27,434 nucleotides of DNA from an uncultured Lachnospiraceae bacterium (GTDB taxonomy: Bacteria; Bacillota; Clostridia; Lachnospirales; Lachnospiraceae), in contig CAJTLD010000003.1 in the NCBI GenBank assembly GCA_910577065.1, positions 27,023-54,456 of the forward strand. The letters run 5' to 3'. The notes under the pieces are model-generated. The model did no database searches, was not told the DNA's origin, and saw only the letters and a program-made list of their open reading frames with translations. The translations under genes were made by a program, and so were the position numbers. Shown one piece after another: positions 1 through 6,862 of the stretch. Within the stretch, counting starts at the first letter, position 1. Every line of letters starts with the position of its first letter.

Positions 1-26
1 CCTGCCGTGAAAGGTTAGGAGACAAA

Positions 27-503
27 ATGGAAGCAAATTACATAAAAATTATGGTAGAAAGCCTGGAAAAGAAAAGGGATATTCTGGAACAGATTATAGA
101 GCTGAACCGCCAGCAGAAGCTTTTGCTTCAGGATCCGAATCTTCTGCCGGATGATTTTGAAAAAAATATGGAGTATAAATCCCAGCAGGTAGACCGGCTT
201 GGCCTGCTTGACGCCGGATTTGAGGAATTATATGCAAAAGTGCGGGATACTTTAAACGAAAACCGCGCGCAGTATGCCGATGAAATTCAAAAGATGCAGT
301 CCCTGATCAAAGATATTACCGCAAAAACAAATACTGTACAGACGCAGGAGGCAAGGAACCGGGAAGAAGCATCCCGGAAATTTGCAGATGTCCGCGAGCA
401 GGTCAAAGGCGTCCGCAACAGCCAAAAAGTAGTCAAGCAGTATTATCAGACGATGATGAAGCAGCAGACTTATTCGCCTCAGGTGATTGATAATAAAAAG
501 TAA
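27..503 (+). CDS. FlgN/FliT-like coiled-coil flagellar protein (putative export chaperone)
   Basis: The 158-residue product is highly charged and almost entirely helical, with no signal peptide or membrane segment. Heptad-like stretches run from about residue 5 to 40 and from 60 to 140, and the tail is polar and probably disordered. Small cytoplasmic coiled-coil proteins of this size next to flagellin are usually FlgN- or FliT-type chaperones, which hold hook-associated proteins or the filament cap before export. The start is supported by TTAGGAG seven to eight bases before the ATG. It ends just before the fliC sigma-28 promoter, so it is probably the last gene of a flagellar operon entering from the left. 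The family call rests on shape and context, not on a diagnostic motif. It could equally be an unrelated flagellar accessory protein. Confidence 0.55.
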   Translation: MEANYIKIMVESLEKKRDILEQIIELNRQQKLLLQDPNLLPDDFEKNMEYKSQQVDRLGLLDAGFEELYAKVRDTLNENRAQYADEIQKMQSLIKDITAKTNTVQTQEARNREEASRKFADVREQVKGVRNSQKVVKQYYQTMMKQQTYSPQVIDNKK

Positions 504-521
504 AAAAAATATTTTTTGCTA

Positions 522-548
522 TAAAGTATCGTGGCATTCGTCCGATAT
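522..548 (+). promoter_or_regulatory. Sigma-28 (sigma-D) promoter of fliC
   Basis: TAAA at 522-525 is followed by exactly 15 bases and then TCCGATAT at 541-548. The Gram-positive sigma-D consensus is TAAA-N15-GCCGATAT, so only one position of the -10 differs. Transcription would begin near 555 and give a leader of about 130 bases before the fliC start. Confidence 0.85.
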
Positions 549-646
549 ATATTTCAAGTAAACAAGATAACAATTGTTACTTGGAGATGCGAATCCCAAT
601 GGAGCGTACGGCCAGGCAGAGGAGCATCATACAACACAACAAGTTT

Positions 647-680
647 TGCAGCATGGAAGCTGCAGTATATTCAAGGAGGA
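647..680 (+). promoter_or_regulatory. CsrA-type leader hairpin plus GGA-rich ribosome site of fliC
   Basis: A perfect six-pair stem, TGCAGC at 647-652 and GCTGCA at 659-664, closes a six-base loop ATGGAA, so GGA is displayed in the loop. Eight bases later the ribosome site AAGGAGGA (673-680) supplies further GGA motifs. In Bacillus subtilis hag, CsrA binds an upstream GGA hairpin and the Shine-Dalgarno region to block translation, and FliW releases it. The same layout is seen here. Neither csrA nor fliW lies in the window, so the regulator is inferred. Confidence 0.6.
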
Positions 681-688
681 AAATAGTT

Positions 689-1501
689 ATGGTAGTACAA
701 CACAATCTTACAGCAATGAACTCTAACAGGCAGTTAGGAATTACAACTTCCTTACAGGCAAAATCATCTGAGAAATTATCTTCTGGTTACAGGATTAACC
801 GTGCAGCTGATGATGCAGCAGGTTTGACAATTTCTGAGAAGATGAGAAGCCAGGTTCGTGGTTTGAACAAAGCTTCTGCTAATGCACAGGATGGTATCTC
901 CTTAATCCAGACAGCTGAAGGTGCTTTGAACGAAGTTCATTCTATCTTACAGCGTATGAACGAGTTAGCAGTTCAGGCTGCAAATGACCCGAATACCAGC
1001 GCTGACAGGAGCGCTATCCAGGCTGAAGTTAATCAGTTAGTAGAAGAAATCGACAGAATCCAGTCTACAACACAGTTCAACACAATGAACCTGTTGGATG
1101 GTAGCTTCTCACAGAAGAATCTTCAGGTTGGTTCTCTTTGCGGTCAGAAGATTACAATTACAATTGGTAACATGAATGCAAGTACAATTGGTGTTCATGG
1201 CATTACAGTTGCTAGCTTTAAGGCTGCTGGTGGAGCAATTTCTGCAATTGCAGGCGCTTTATCAATGGTATCTGCTCAGCGTTCCAAACTTGGTGCTTTA
1301 CAGAACAGGTTAGAGCATACAATTGCGAACTTAGACGTTGCAGCTGAGAATACTCAGGCAGCAGAATCCCGTCTTCGTGATACAGATATGGCAGCTGAAA
1401 TGGTTCAGTACAGCAAGAACAACATTCTTGCTCAGGCAGGACAGTCTATGCTTGCTCAGGCTAACCAGTCAAATCAGGGTGTATTATCCTTATTACAGTA
1501 A
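689..1501 (+). CDS. fliC: Flagellin, major filament subunit (short form)
   Basis: This encodes the structural subunit of the flagellar filament. The 270-residue protein has the N-terminal D0/D1 helices (HNLTAMNSNRQLGI, LSSGYRINRAADDAAGL, LQRMNELAVQAAN) and the C-terminal D1/D0 helices (AAESRLRDTDMAAEM, ILAQAGQSMLAQANQ). Almost no central D2/D3 domain is present, which puts it at the short end of the family. The ATG at 689 is chosen because AAGGAGGA ends eight bases upstream and the protein starts with the expected MVVQHNL. An in-frame ATG at 581 would add 36 unrelated residues and consume the leader. Codon use is strongly biased (GGT, GCA, TCT, TTA), unlike the neighbouring genes, as expected for a very highly expressed gene. 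It has its own sigma-28 promoter, a CsrA-like leader and a terminator. Ser/Thr residues in the centre are the likely glycosylation targets. Confidence 0.96.
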   Translation: MVVQHNLTAMNSNRQLGITTSLQAKSSEKLSSGYRINRAADDAAGLTISEKMRSQVRGLNKASANAQDGISLIQTAEGALNEVHSILQRMNELAVQAANDPNTSADRSAIQAEVNQLVEEIDRIQSTTQFNTMNLLDGSFSQKNLQVGSLCGQKITITIGNMNASTIGVHGITVASFKAAGGAISAIAGALSMVSAQRSKLGALQNRLEHTIANLDVAAENTQAAESRLRDTDMAAEMVQYSKNNILAQAGQSMLAQANQSNQGVLSLLQ

Positions 1502-1511
1502 TTTAAAATTT

Positions 1512-1543
1512 AAAAGCCGACGTTTTATACGTCGGCTTTTTTT
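1512..1543 (+). terminator. Rho-independent terminator of fliC
   Basis: GCCGACG (1516-1522) pairs with CGTCGGC (1530-1536) around a seven-base loop. The stem is extended by A4/T4 and followed by a run of seven T (1537-1543). The T run leads directly into the ribosome site of the next gene (AGGAG, 1544-1548). Confidence 0.9.
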
Positions 1544-1556
1544 AGGAGAAAATAAA

Positions 1557-1838
1557 ATGGATATTGCAGCGATACAAGAAGAAATAGACGGGATAAGTAT
1601 TCTTTTATACCAAAACAGGGAACAGGAAGGAATAGATGAGGTAAGCCGTTTTTTTGGAAAAATGAAAGAACTTACAGAAGAGTTGCTTCAGAAAAACTTG
1701 GCGGACCATGTATATATTGGGGCGATGTATAAGATATATCAGGAATTATTGCTCAGTTATGAAAACAGGGATATGCTTGGCATGGCAGATTGTCTGCAGG
1801 AGTATGCGTTAATAATAACAGATATAGCCGGAATTTAA
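1557..1838 (+). CDS. Small helical protein between fliC and maf, function unknown
   Basis: The 93-residue protein is acidic, soluble and predicted all helical, with no signal peptide and no cysteine. I do not recognise a named domain. The start ATG has AGGAG eight bases upstream, and that site touches the T run of the fliC terminator, so expression probably depends on read-through from fliC. It ends 19 bases before maf1, which suggests co-transcription. Size, composition and position between flagellin and its glycosyltransferase resemble FliS/FliT-type export chaperones. A partner of Maf or of newly made flagellin is a reasonable guess, but nothing in the sequence proves it. A longer reading of the same frame starting inside fliC is an artefact. 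Confidence 0.75.
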   Translation: MDIAAIQEEIDGISILLYQNREQEGIDEVSRFFGKMKELTEELLQKNLADHVYIGAMYKIYQELLLSYENRDMLGMADCLQEYALIITDIAGI

Positions 1839-1857
1839 TAGTAGACAGGAAAACATT

Positions 1858-3723
1858 ATGGAAAGATGGGAAAAGAATCTGAGCGCATTAAATGAAAAAA
1901 ATGCGGAAACGGCAGAAATTTTAAAACAGGCAATATTGCAAAATACAGAGTCCGGTGTACAGGTGAAGAAACTGGACAATGGAGTCCGGGTATTAGCGAT
2001 GGAAAGGAACAACTATATTTGGCATATGAACAGTCGGCTGGATCCGGACAGCGCAGCGAATTTGTATGTAGAACGGTATCCTATAAAACCTTTTTATATA
2101 TATTTTATTTTTGGATTTAGCGATGGAAAGGTGATTCGAAAGTTTTTAGAAAAATGTGATGATAGCAACATACTTTTGGTGTATGAACCGTGTAAAGAAA
2201 TTTTGACAGAAGCGCTGAAACAGTATGATTTGGTGGATCTGTTTTTTGATCGGCGGATGTGGGTTGGCATTCCGGAGACATGGAGAAAAGTGATCATAAA
2301 TATATGCGGATTAGTAGAGTACAGTTATATTAAGCTGATACAATTTTGTATTTTACCAGGATATGATGTACTATACCCAGAAGAATGTAAAAAATATATG
2401 GATGAAATAATCGATAAAAAGCGTTATGAAATCGTCCAGAAAGAAACATTTGAAGTATTTAACCGAAAAATTTCTGCGAATGCCTTGTTTCATATGAAAA
2501 ATATGCTTGGCCAGAGAAATTGCGTTCAAATAAAAAAAATATTAGAGAATATGGAAATAAATGATATCCCTGCAATTATAATTGCAGCGGGCCCGTCATT
2601 GGATAAAAATATCCGGCAGTTGAAAGCGGCCGAGGGAAAAGCGTTTATTGTGGCAGTAGATGCTGCGCTAAAGACTGTAATACGAGAAGGCATTAGGCCT
2701 GATTTGGTGTGTACAATTGATCCTAAAGTTCCAGAACGGTTTTTTGAGACGGTGGATGGCCATGACTTTTTGTGGTCATGTTCTTATTGGACGAATCCAG
2801 AGCCAATAAAAAAGTATGGAAAAAAGGTGTTTTATTATAATATACTGACGCCATGGTGGGATGATGCGCTTAAGAAAGAATTGTCATATAGTTTGCCTCA
2901 GATGGAAACAGGAGGCTCCGTTTCGGCAGAAGCATTTCAATTAGTACGTTATCTGGGATTTAAGACGATTGTTTTTGTCGGACAGGATTTGGCCTTTACT
3001 GGTGGAAAGTCACATACAGACGGAATCAAAGGCATAATGGGTAAAAATGACGAATACATTAGAAAGCGGCATCTTGTAGAGATAGAAGGTATTGACGGTG
3101 AAGTACTGCATACAGACTTTCAAATGAATTTCTACCGGGAATGGTTTGAAAACACGATTGAAAGGGAAGGAATGTCTCTCAAGATAATAGATGCGACAGA
3201 AGGCGGGGCAAAAATTGCACATACAAAAATACAGACGTTAAAGGAAACAATTGAACAGGAATGTAAACGTGAAGTAAATATTCGGGAGAAGTTAGAAAAC
3301 GTTCAGCCTGCTTTGAGTGAAGTGAAGCAAAGGCGTTTATATGAAAAGATGATTGAACTGGGGAGGATGAAAACAGAATTCAGCAAAATGGCTGAGGAAT
3401 GCATCCTGTTAGAAAAACAATTATCAGATGATTTATTGCATAAGGATAAACACCATGTTGCATTTCAGCTGAGACAGCTTATGATTCAAAATGAAAAATT
3501 GGAGCGGCATCCGTTTATATTTTGGATCAGCTTATATGCAAGTAAAGAAGAATTTGAATTTAAAGACGAAATATGTGCCAAAGAAGATATGGATATTCCG
3601 GAGATTATGGAACGGAGTATCCGCCTGATGGAATCCTATCAGGCGGCCATACCGCTTTTTGAGGAAGACTTTTGTGAAATTATTATGGAAGAACAGAAAG
3701 AATCGTATTTACCCGGTGAATAA
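1858..3723 (+). CDS. maf: Maf flagellin glycosyltransferase, DUF115 / MptE-like (copy 1)
   Basis: Motility accessory factors attach sugars, classically the nonulosonic acids pseudaminic or legionaminic acid, to Ser/Thr of flagellin in the cytoplasm before export. The 621-residue protein shows the central DUF115 Rossmann-type domain: AAGPSLDKN near residues 243-251, then a DAALKTVIREGIRPDLVCTID stretch, GGSVSAEAF near 352 and FVGQDLAFTGG near 373. The N-terminal 200 residues and helical C-terminal 150 residues match the usual Maf layout. AGGA seven bases before the ATG supports the start. It is about 60% identical by eye to the second copy at 5018. Its 3' end overlaps the convergent glycosyltransferase by 41 bases. 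The sugar transferred cannot be read from the sequence. Confidence 0.88.
   Translation: MERWEKNLSALNEKNAETAEILKQAILQNTESGVQVKKLDNGVRVLAMERNNYIWHMNSRLDPDSAANLYVERYPIKPFYIYFIFGFSDGKVIRKFLEKCDDSNILLVYEPCKEILTEALKQYDLVDLFFDRRMWVGIPETWRKVIINICGLVEYSYIKLIQFCILPGYDVLYPEECKKYMDEIIDKKRYEIVQKETFEVFNRKISANALFHMKNMLGQRNCVQIKKILENMEINDIPAIIIAAGPSLDKNIRQLKAAEGKAFIVAVDAALKTVIREGIRPDLVCTIDPKVPERFFETVDGHDFLWSCSYWTNPEPIKKYGKKVFYYNILTPWWDDALKKELSYSLPQMETGGSVSAEAFQLVRYLGFKTIVFVGQDLAFTGGKSHTDGIKGIMGKNDEYIRKRHLVEIEGIDGEVLHTDFQMNFYREWFENTIEREGMSLKIIDATEGGAKIAHTKIQTLKETIEQECKREVNIREKLENVQPALSEVKQRRLYEKMIELGRMKTEFSKMAEECILLEKQLSDDLLHKDKHHVAFQLRQLMIQNEKLERHPFIFWISLYASKEEFEFKDEICAKEDMDIPEIMERSIRLMESYQAAIPLFEEDFCEIIMEEQKESYLPGE
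3621..3660 (+). other. Intragenic hairpin near the 3' end of maf1
   Basis: CCGCCTGAT (3621-3629) and ATCAGGCGG (3638-3646) form a perfect nine-pair stem with an eight-base loop. A five-T run follows at 3656-3660, nine bases after the stem. The element lies within the reading frame and recurs at the same place in maf2. It is either a coding coincidence preserved by paralogy or a weak 3' structural signal. Confidence 0.45.
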
Positions 3724-4843
3724 AGGTGTGAGAATCCCGCATTTTTTCAAGGGCATTTTTTGAAATCTGCAGGCGTTTGGATTCGTGGGAAAGATAGTAG
3801 CGTGTTTTGTTGATACAGTCTTCTTCACTTTCATAAAAAACAAAGTCCTCGTCGGGAAGAAAAAAATCATTAAATTCCGACTGGTAATTTGTTAGAAGAA
3901 AGGCGCCTGTTCCCATAATATCCATACAACGGAGTGGAATACCAGAATAAATGCTTTTTAATGTAATATTTAAGTTAATATCGCTGTTTTGAAAAACAAA
4001 AGGCATTGTTTCGTAGTAATCAATTGTTCCCATAAATTGTGCATTTGGAATTTGAGATGCAGGTTTATGGGAATATAATTTTAATGGAAATTGTGCGGAT
4101 AATTTATTTAAAAGGGAAATTCGTTCTTCACTGGTAATTTTTCGTGCCAGAAAATAATTAGCGTAAATATAAGCGCTGCTTTCCGTACCGTCAGATTTTG
4201 GAGTATATGGGACAGAACGTTCCAAATCAGCCAGTATGGCCGGAGATAGAAGTTCTTCCAGGATAAAACGGCCGTAAATCTTTTGCTGGGCTGTCATAAT
4301 AGCGTTCAGGTAGCCTCTTGTAAAATCAGACAGATTAGTCATGCGTTCGAAAAGATTATGCTCTTCGTTGTAGAGTGAACCTACGAAAGAAATATCGGCG
4401 CGTAACATACCGGCAAGCGTTGAAGGAGCCTTTCTGTTGTGCAAGCGGTTGACATTTGCGGCCAGGGGAAGATAATAGACCGTAGAAATACCAGCATTTT
4501 TAAAGACAAGATAAGTAACTTTGTCAAAAATGAATACATAATTACAGGAATTGATTAAAGTGCAGGAATATAGAGAGACCAATGGGCTGTCATAAACGTA
4601 TGAAACGTATTTTATACTGTGCCGCTTGCAGCAGACGGAAAGGTTTGGAAAGTAATTAAATGAAAAAACGAAGTCATAGTCGGCTTTACTGACGGAACTA
4701 TCAAAAGCTTTTGTAAATTCGTTGCTGTGGCGTTCGTTGTAAGCTTTATGAAAAAACAGCGTGCATTCTATGCCGCAGGATTCAAATGCTTCTATCATAT
4801 CTTGTTTTGCAAATGCAGGTGAATCAAGAAAAAGAATTTTCAT
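3683..4843 (-). CDS. DUF3880 / CgeB-like family 1 glycosyltransferase (copy 1)
   Basis: This is a predicted cytoplasmic GT-B glycosyltransferase of 386 residues. The N-terminal half has DUF3880 features: a DYDFVFSFNYFP segment (about 65-75), SYVYDSPL (91-98) and YLPLAAN (134-140). FVGSLY (163-168) marks the domain junction. The C-terminal third matches the Glyco_trans_1_2 pattern of CgeB (INLNITLKSI, then GIPLRCMDIMGTGAFLLTNY). No strong purine-rich ribosome site precedes the ATG (AAAGG lies about 12 bases upstream), so translation may be weak. It is transcribed from a clear sigma-A promoter at 4895-4923 towards maf1, with a 41-base tail overlap. Its paralogue is at 6859-8049. Donor and acceptor are unknown; extension of the flagellin glycan is the likely role. 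Confidence 0.82.
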   Translation of the reverse strand: MKILFLDSPAFAKQDMIEAFESCGIECTLFFHKAYNERHSNEFTKAFDSSVSKADYDFVFSFNYFPNLSVCCKRHSIKYVSYVYDSPLVSLYSCTLINSCNYVFIFDKVTYLVFKNAGISTVYYLPLAANVNRLHNRKAPSTLAGMLRADISFVGSLYNEEHNLFERMTNLSDFTRGYLNAIMTAQQKIYGRFILEELLSPAILADLERSVPYTPKSDGTESSAYIYANYFLARKITSEERISLLNKLSAQFPLKLYSHKPASQIPNAQFMGTIDYYETMPFVFQNSDINLNITLKSIYSGIPLRCMDIMGTGAFLLTNYQSEFNDFFLPDEDFVFYESEEDCINKTRYYLSHESKRLQISKNALEKMRDSHTFIHRVNTILSVLP

Positions 4844-4894
4844 TGGAGGATCAAGCCTTTCTTAATTGATATAAGATGGAATTTGTATGTGACC

Positions 4895-4931
4895 ATTATA
4901 TAGTAAATCTGTAAAAGTGGCAACAAGTTGT
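4895..4931 (-). promoter_or_regulatory. Sigma-A promoter of glycosyltransferase copy 1, with dyad over the -35
   Basis: Read on the minus strand there is TTGCCA (4923-4918), exactly 17 bases, then TATAAT (4900-4895). A short palindrome CAAC-AA-GTTG (4921-4930) covers the -35. The same arrangement recurs before the paralogous gene at 8091-8130, which argues for function rather than chance. Confidence 0.65.
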
Positions 4932-4957
4932 CTGTAAAATGCTTTCCGGCAGACAAC
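4927..4957. repeat. Inverted repeat upstream of maf2
   Basis: GTTGTCTG (4927-4934) and CAGACAAC (4950-4957) are perfect eight-base arms separated by 15 bases. No T run follows, so it is not a terminator. It sits 60 bases before the maf2 start and directly behind the minus-strand promoter. It could be an operator or a leader hairpin of maf2. Confidence 0.5.
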
Positions 4958-5017
4958 GGAACCAAAATATTGAAACAGATAGTAATGTGAGATTACAGAT
5001 GCATTGGGAGGGAAAAG

Positions 5018-6862
5018 ATGAAGAGGTGGGAAAGAAATATCAGAGCTTTAGCGCAGAGAAACTGGCAGACAGCAGCTGTATTAGAACAGAGGATCCTGAA
5101 AGATAACGCATACAGTATTCAAGCAGAAAAGCTGAATGACAATACAAGTATTTTAAAGTTGTCAAAAGATGGGTACCAATGGCGTTTAAACAGTTGTTTA
5201 GATCCTCAGACAGCTTCTAAGTTATATGCAGATCAATATCAGGTAAAGCCCTTTTACAGATATTTTATATTTGGGTTCAGCGACGGCAGGATTATCCGCC
5301 AGCTTTTGGAGAAATGTGACGACAGTAATTTGCTTCTGATCTACGAACCCGATAAAGAAATTTTTGCACAGGCAGTTTTACAGTATGATTTGGAAGATTT
5401 GTTTTTAGATCATCGTGTGTGGATCGGGATTCCGGAAACTTGGGAACAGCTTGAGAATCTGGTTGCGGGCGTTGTAGAATTTAGCTATATTAAACTGGTA
5501 GAATTTTGTATTTTGCCGGCTTATAATGTTCTTTATCCAAACGAATGCAAAACTTATATCAATGAGGTGGTTGAACGGATTCACTATGAAATAGCAGAAA
5601 TGAAAACAAGTGAGAATTTTAACCGGGAATTGGCCGTAAATGCAATGTTTCATATGAGAAATATCGTAAACCAGAGAAATTGTTTTCAAATAAAGAAAGA
5701 ACTGGAATGTATAGAGCATGAAAATATTCCGGCAATTATTATTGCTGCGGGGCCATCGCTGGATAAGAATATTCATAGAATGAAATCGGTACAGGGAAAA
5801 GCGTTTATTTTTGTGGTTGATGCTGCACTGCGTACGGTTATCCGTGAGGGGATAAGACCGGATTTGGTTTGTACGACAGATCCCAGAGTGCCGGAACGGT
5901 TTTTCGAAACAGCAGAAACTCACAAGTTTTTATGGGCGTGTACCTATTGGACAAGTCCCCAGGTTATAAAAAAATATGGCGGGAAGGTGTTTTACTATAA
6001 TTCTTTGATGCATTGGTGGGATGAGGCGTTACGAAGAGAAACGAAAGAGCCGTTGCCAATTATGGAATCGGGAGGTTCCGTTTCAACCGATGCATTTCAG
6101 CTGGCTCGTTATTTTGGGTTTCGCACCATTATTTTTGTAGGACAGGATCTTGCCTTTACCGGGGGACAGTCACATACAAAAGGGATTGGGGATATATTAG
6201 GCGGCAATGATTCTTATATCGGAAGCCGGAAGATTGTTCAGGTTGAAGATGCGGATGGCAATTTATTAGAGACGGATTTTCAAATGGATTATTACAGGCG
6301 ATGGTTTGAGAAGCAGATCGAAAAAGACAGAACGGGTTTGCGGGTGATAGACGCGACAGAAGGTGGCGCGAAAATCAAAGGGACAATAATTCAACCGTTA
6401 AGCGAAACGCTGGAACAAGAATGTAAACGGGAGATTGGTTTACATAGAATTTTGGAAGAAATACCGCCTGCATTTAATGAAGTGCAGAAAAATTGCTTAA
6501 ACAAAAAGATTTTGGGATTAGAAGATTTAAAAAGAGAGTTTTATGCATTGGTTGAGACTGAAATCATGCAGGAGAAAAAGCTGGCGGAAGAGTATTGCTT
6601 TATGGATAGCAGCCAGATTGCATTTGAACTAAAGAAGATTATGGAGCAGAATGAAAAATTGGAACAGCATCCGTTTATCAACTGGATAGAATTTTATTCC
6701 AGTAAAGAAGAACGTGAATTGAAGGAAAACATTTGTACCAAAGAAGATATGGATATACCGGAAATGATGGAACAAAGCATCCGCCTGATGGAAGCTTATC
6801 AGGCGGCAGCCGTGCTTTTTGAGGAGGACTTTCAAAAAGCTGTTTTAGAAGACGTATTTTAA
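5018..6862 (+). CDS. maf: Maf flagellin glycosyltransferase, DUF115 / MptE-like (copy 2)
   Basis: This 614-residue paralogue of the protein at 1858 is collinear over its whole length. It has AAGPSLDKN at the same residue (about 243-251), REGIRPDLVCTTDPRVPERFF, GGSVSTDAFQLARYFGF and FVGQDLAFTGGQSHT. The predicted job is transfer of a sugar onto flagellin before export. GGGAGG six bases before the ATG fixes the start. Its end overlaps the convergent glycosyltransferase by four bases. Differences between copies concentrate in the N-terminal 60 residues and the helical C-terminal region, so acceptor or partner specificity may differ. Two flagellins and two Mafs in one locus invite a one-to-one pairing, which is inference only. 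I could not find a convincing sigma-A promoter directly upstream. Confidence 0.87.
   Translation: MKRWERNIRALAQRNWQTAAVLEQRILKDNAYSIQAEKLNDNTSILKLSKDGYQWRLNSCLDPQTASKLYADQYQVKPFYRYFIFGFSDGRIIRQLLEKCDDSNLLLIYEPDKEIFAQAVLQYDLEDLFLDHRVWIGIPETWEQLENLVAGVVEFSYIKLVEFCILPAYNVLYPNECKTYINEVVERIHYEIAEMKTSENFNRELAVNAMFHMRNIVNQRNCFQIKKELECIEHENIPAIIIAAGPSLDKNIHRMKSVQGKAFIFVVDAALRTVIREGIRPDLVCTTDPRVPERFFETAETHKFLWACTYWTSPQVIKKYGGKVFYYNSLMHWWDEALRRETKEPLPIMESGGSVSTDAFQLARYFGFRTIIFVGQDLAFTGGQSHTKGIGDILGGNDSYIGSRKIVQVEDADGNLLETDFQMDYYRRWFEKQIEKDRTGLRVIDATEGGAKIKGTIIQPLSETLEQECKREIGLHRILEEIPPAFNEVQKNCLNKKILGLEDLKREFYALVETEIMQEKKLAEEYCFMDSSQIAFELKKIMEQNEKLEQHPFINWIEFYSSKEERELKENICTKEDMDIPEMMEQSIRLMEAYQAAAVLFEEDFQKAVLEDVF
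6781..6820 (+). other. Intragenic hairpin near the 3' end of maf2
   Basis: CCGCCTGAT (6781-6789) and ATCAGGCGG (6798-6806) pair perfectly, with an eight-base loop that differs from the maf1 loop and a T run at 6816-6820. Both stem arms are identical to those in maf1. Confidence 0.45.

Noticed and set aside
503..520. A/T palindrome after the first gene as a terminator
   Set aside because: It has no GC stem, and the bases lead straight into the sigma-28 promoter.
581..688. In-frame upstream ATG that would extend flagellin 1 by 36 residues
   Set aside because: The extension has no flagellin character, lies in the leader after the sigma-28 promoter, and lacks a ribosome site. The ATG at 689 has a perfect one.
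5405..5923. 172-codon minus-strand frame inside maf2
   Set aside because: It is the shadow of a conserved DUF115 domain, and the composition is not protein-like.
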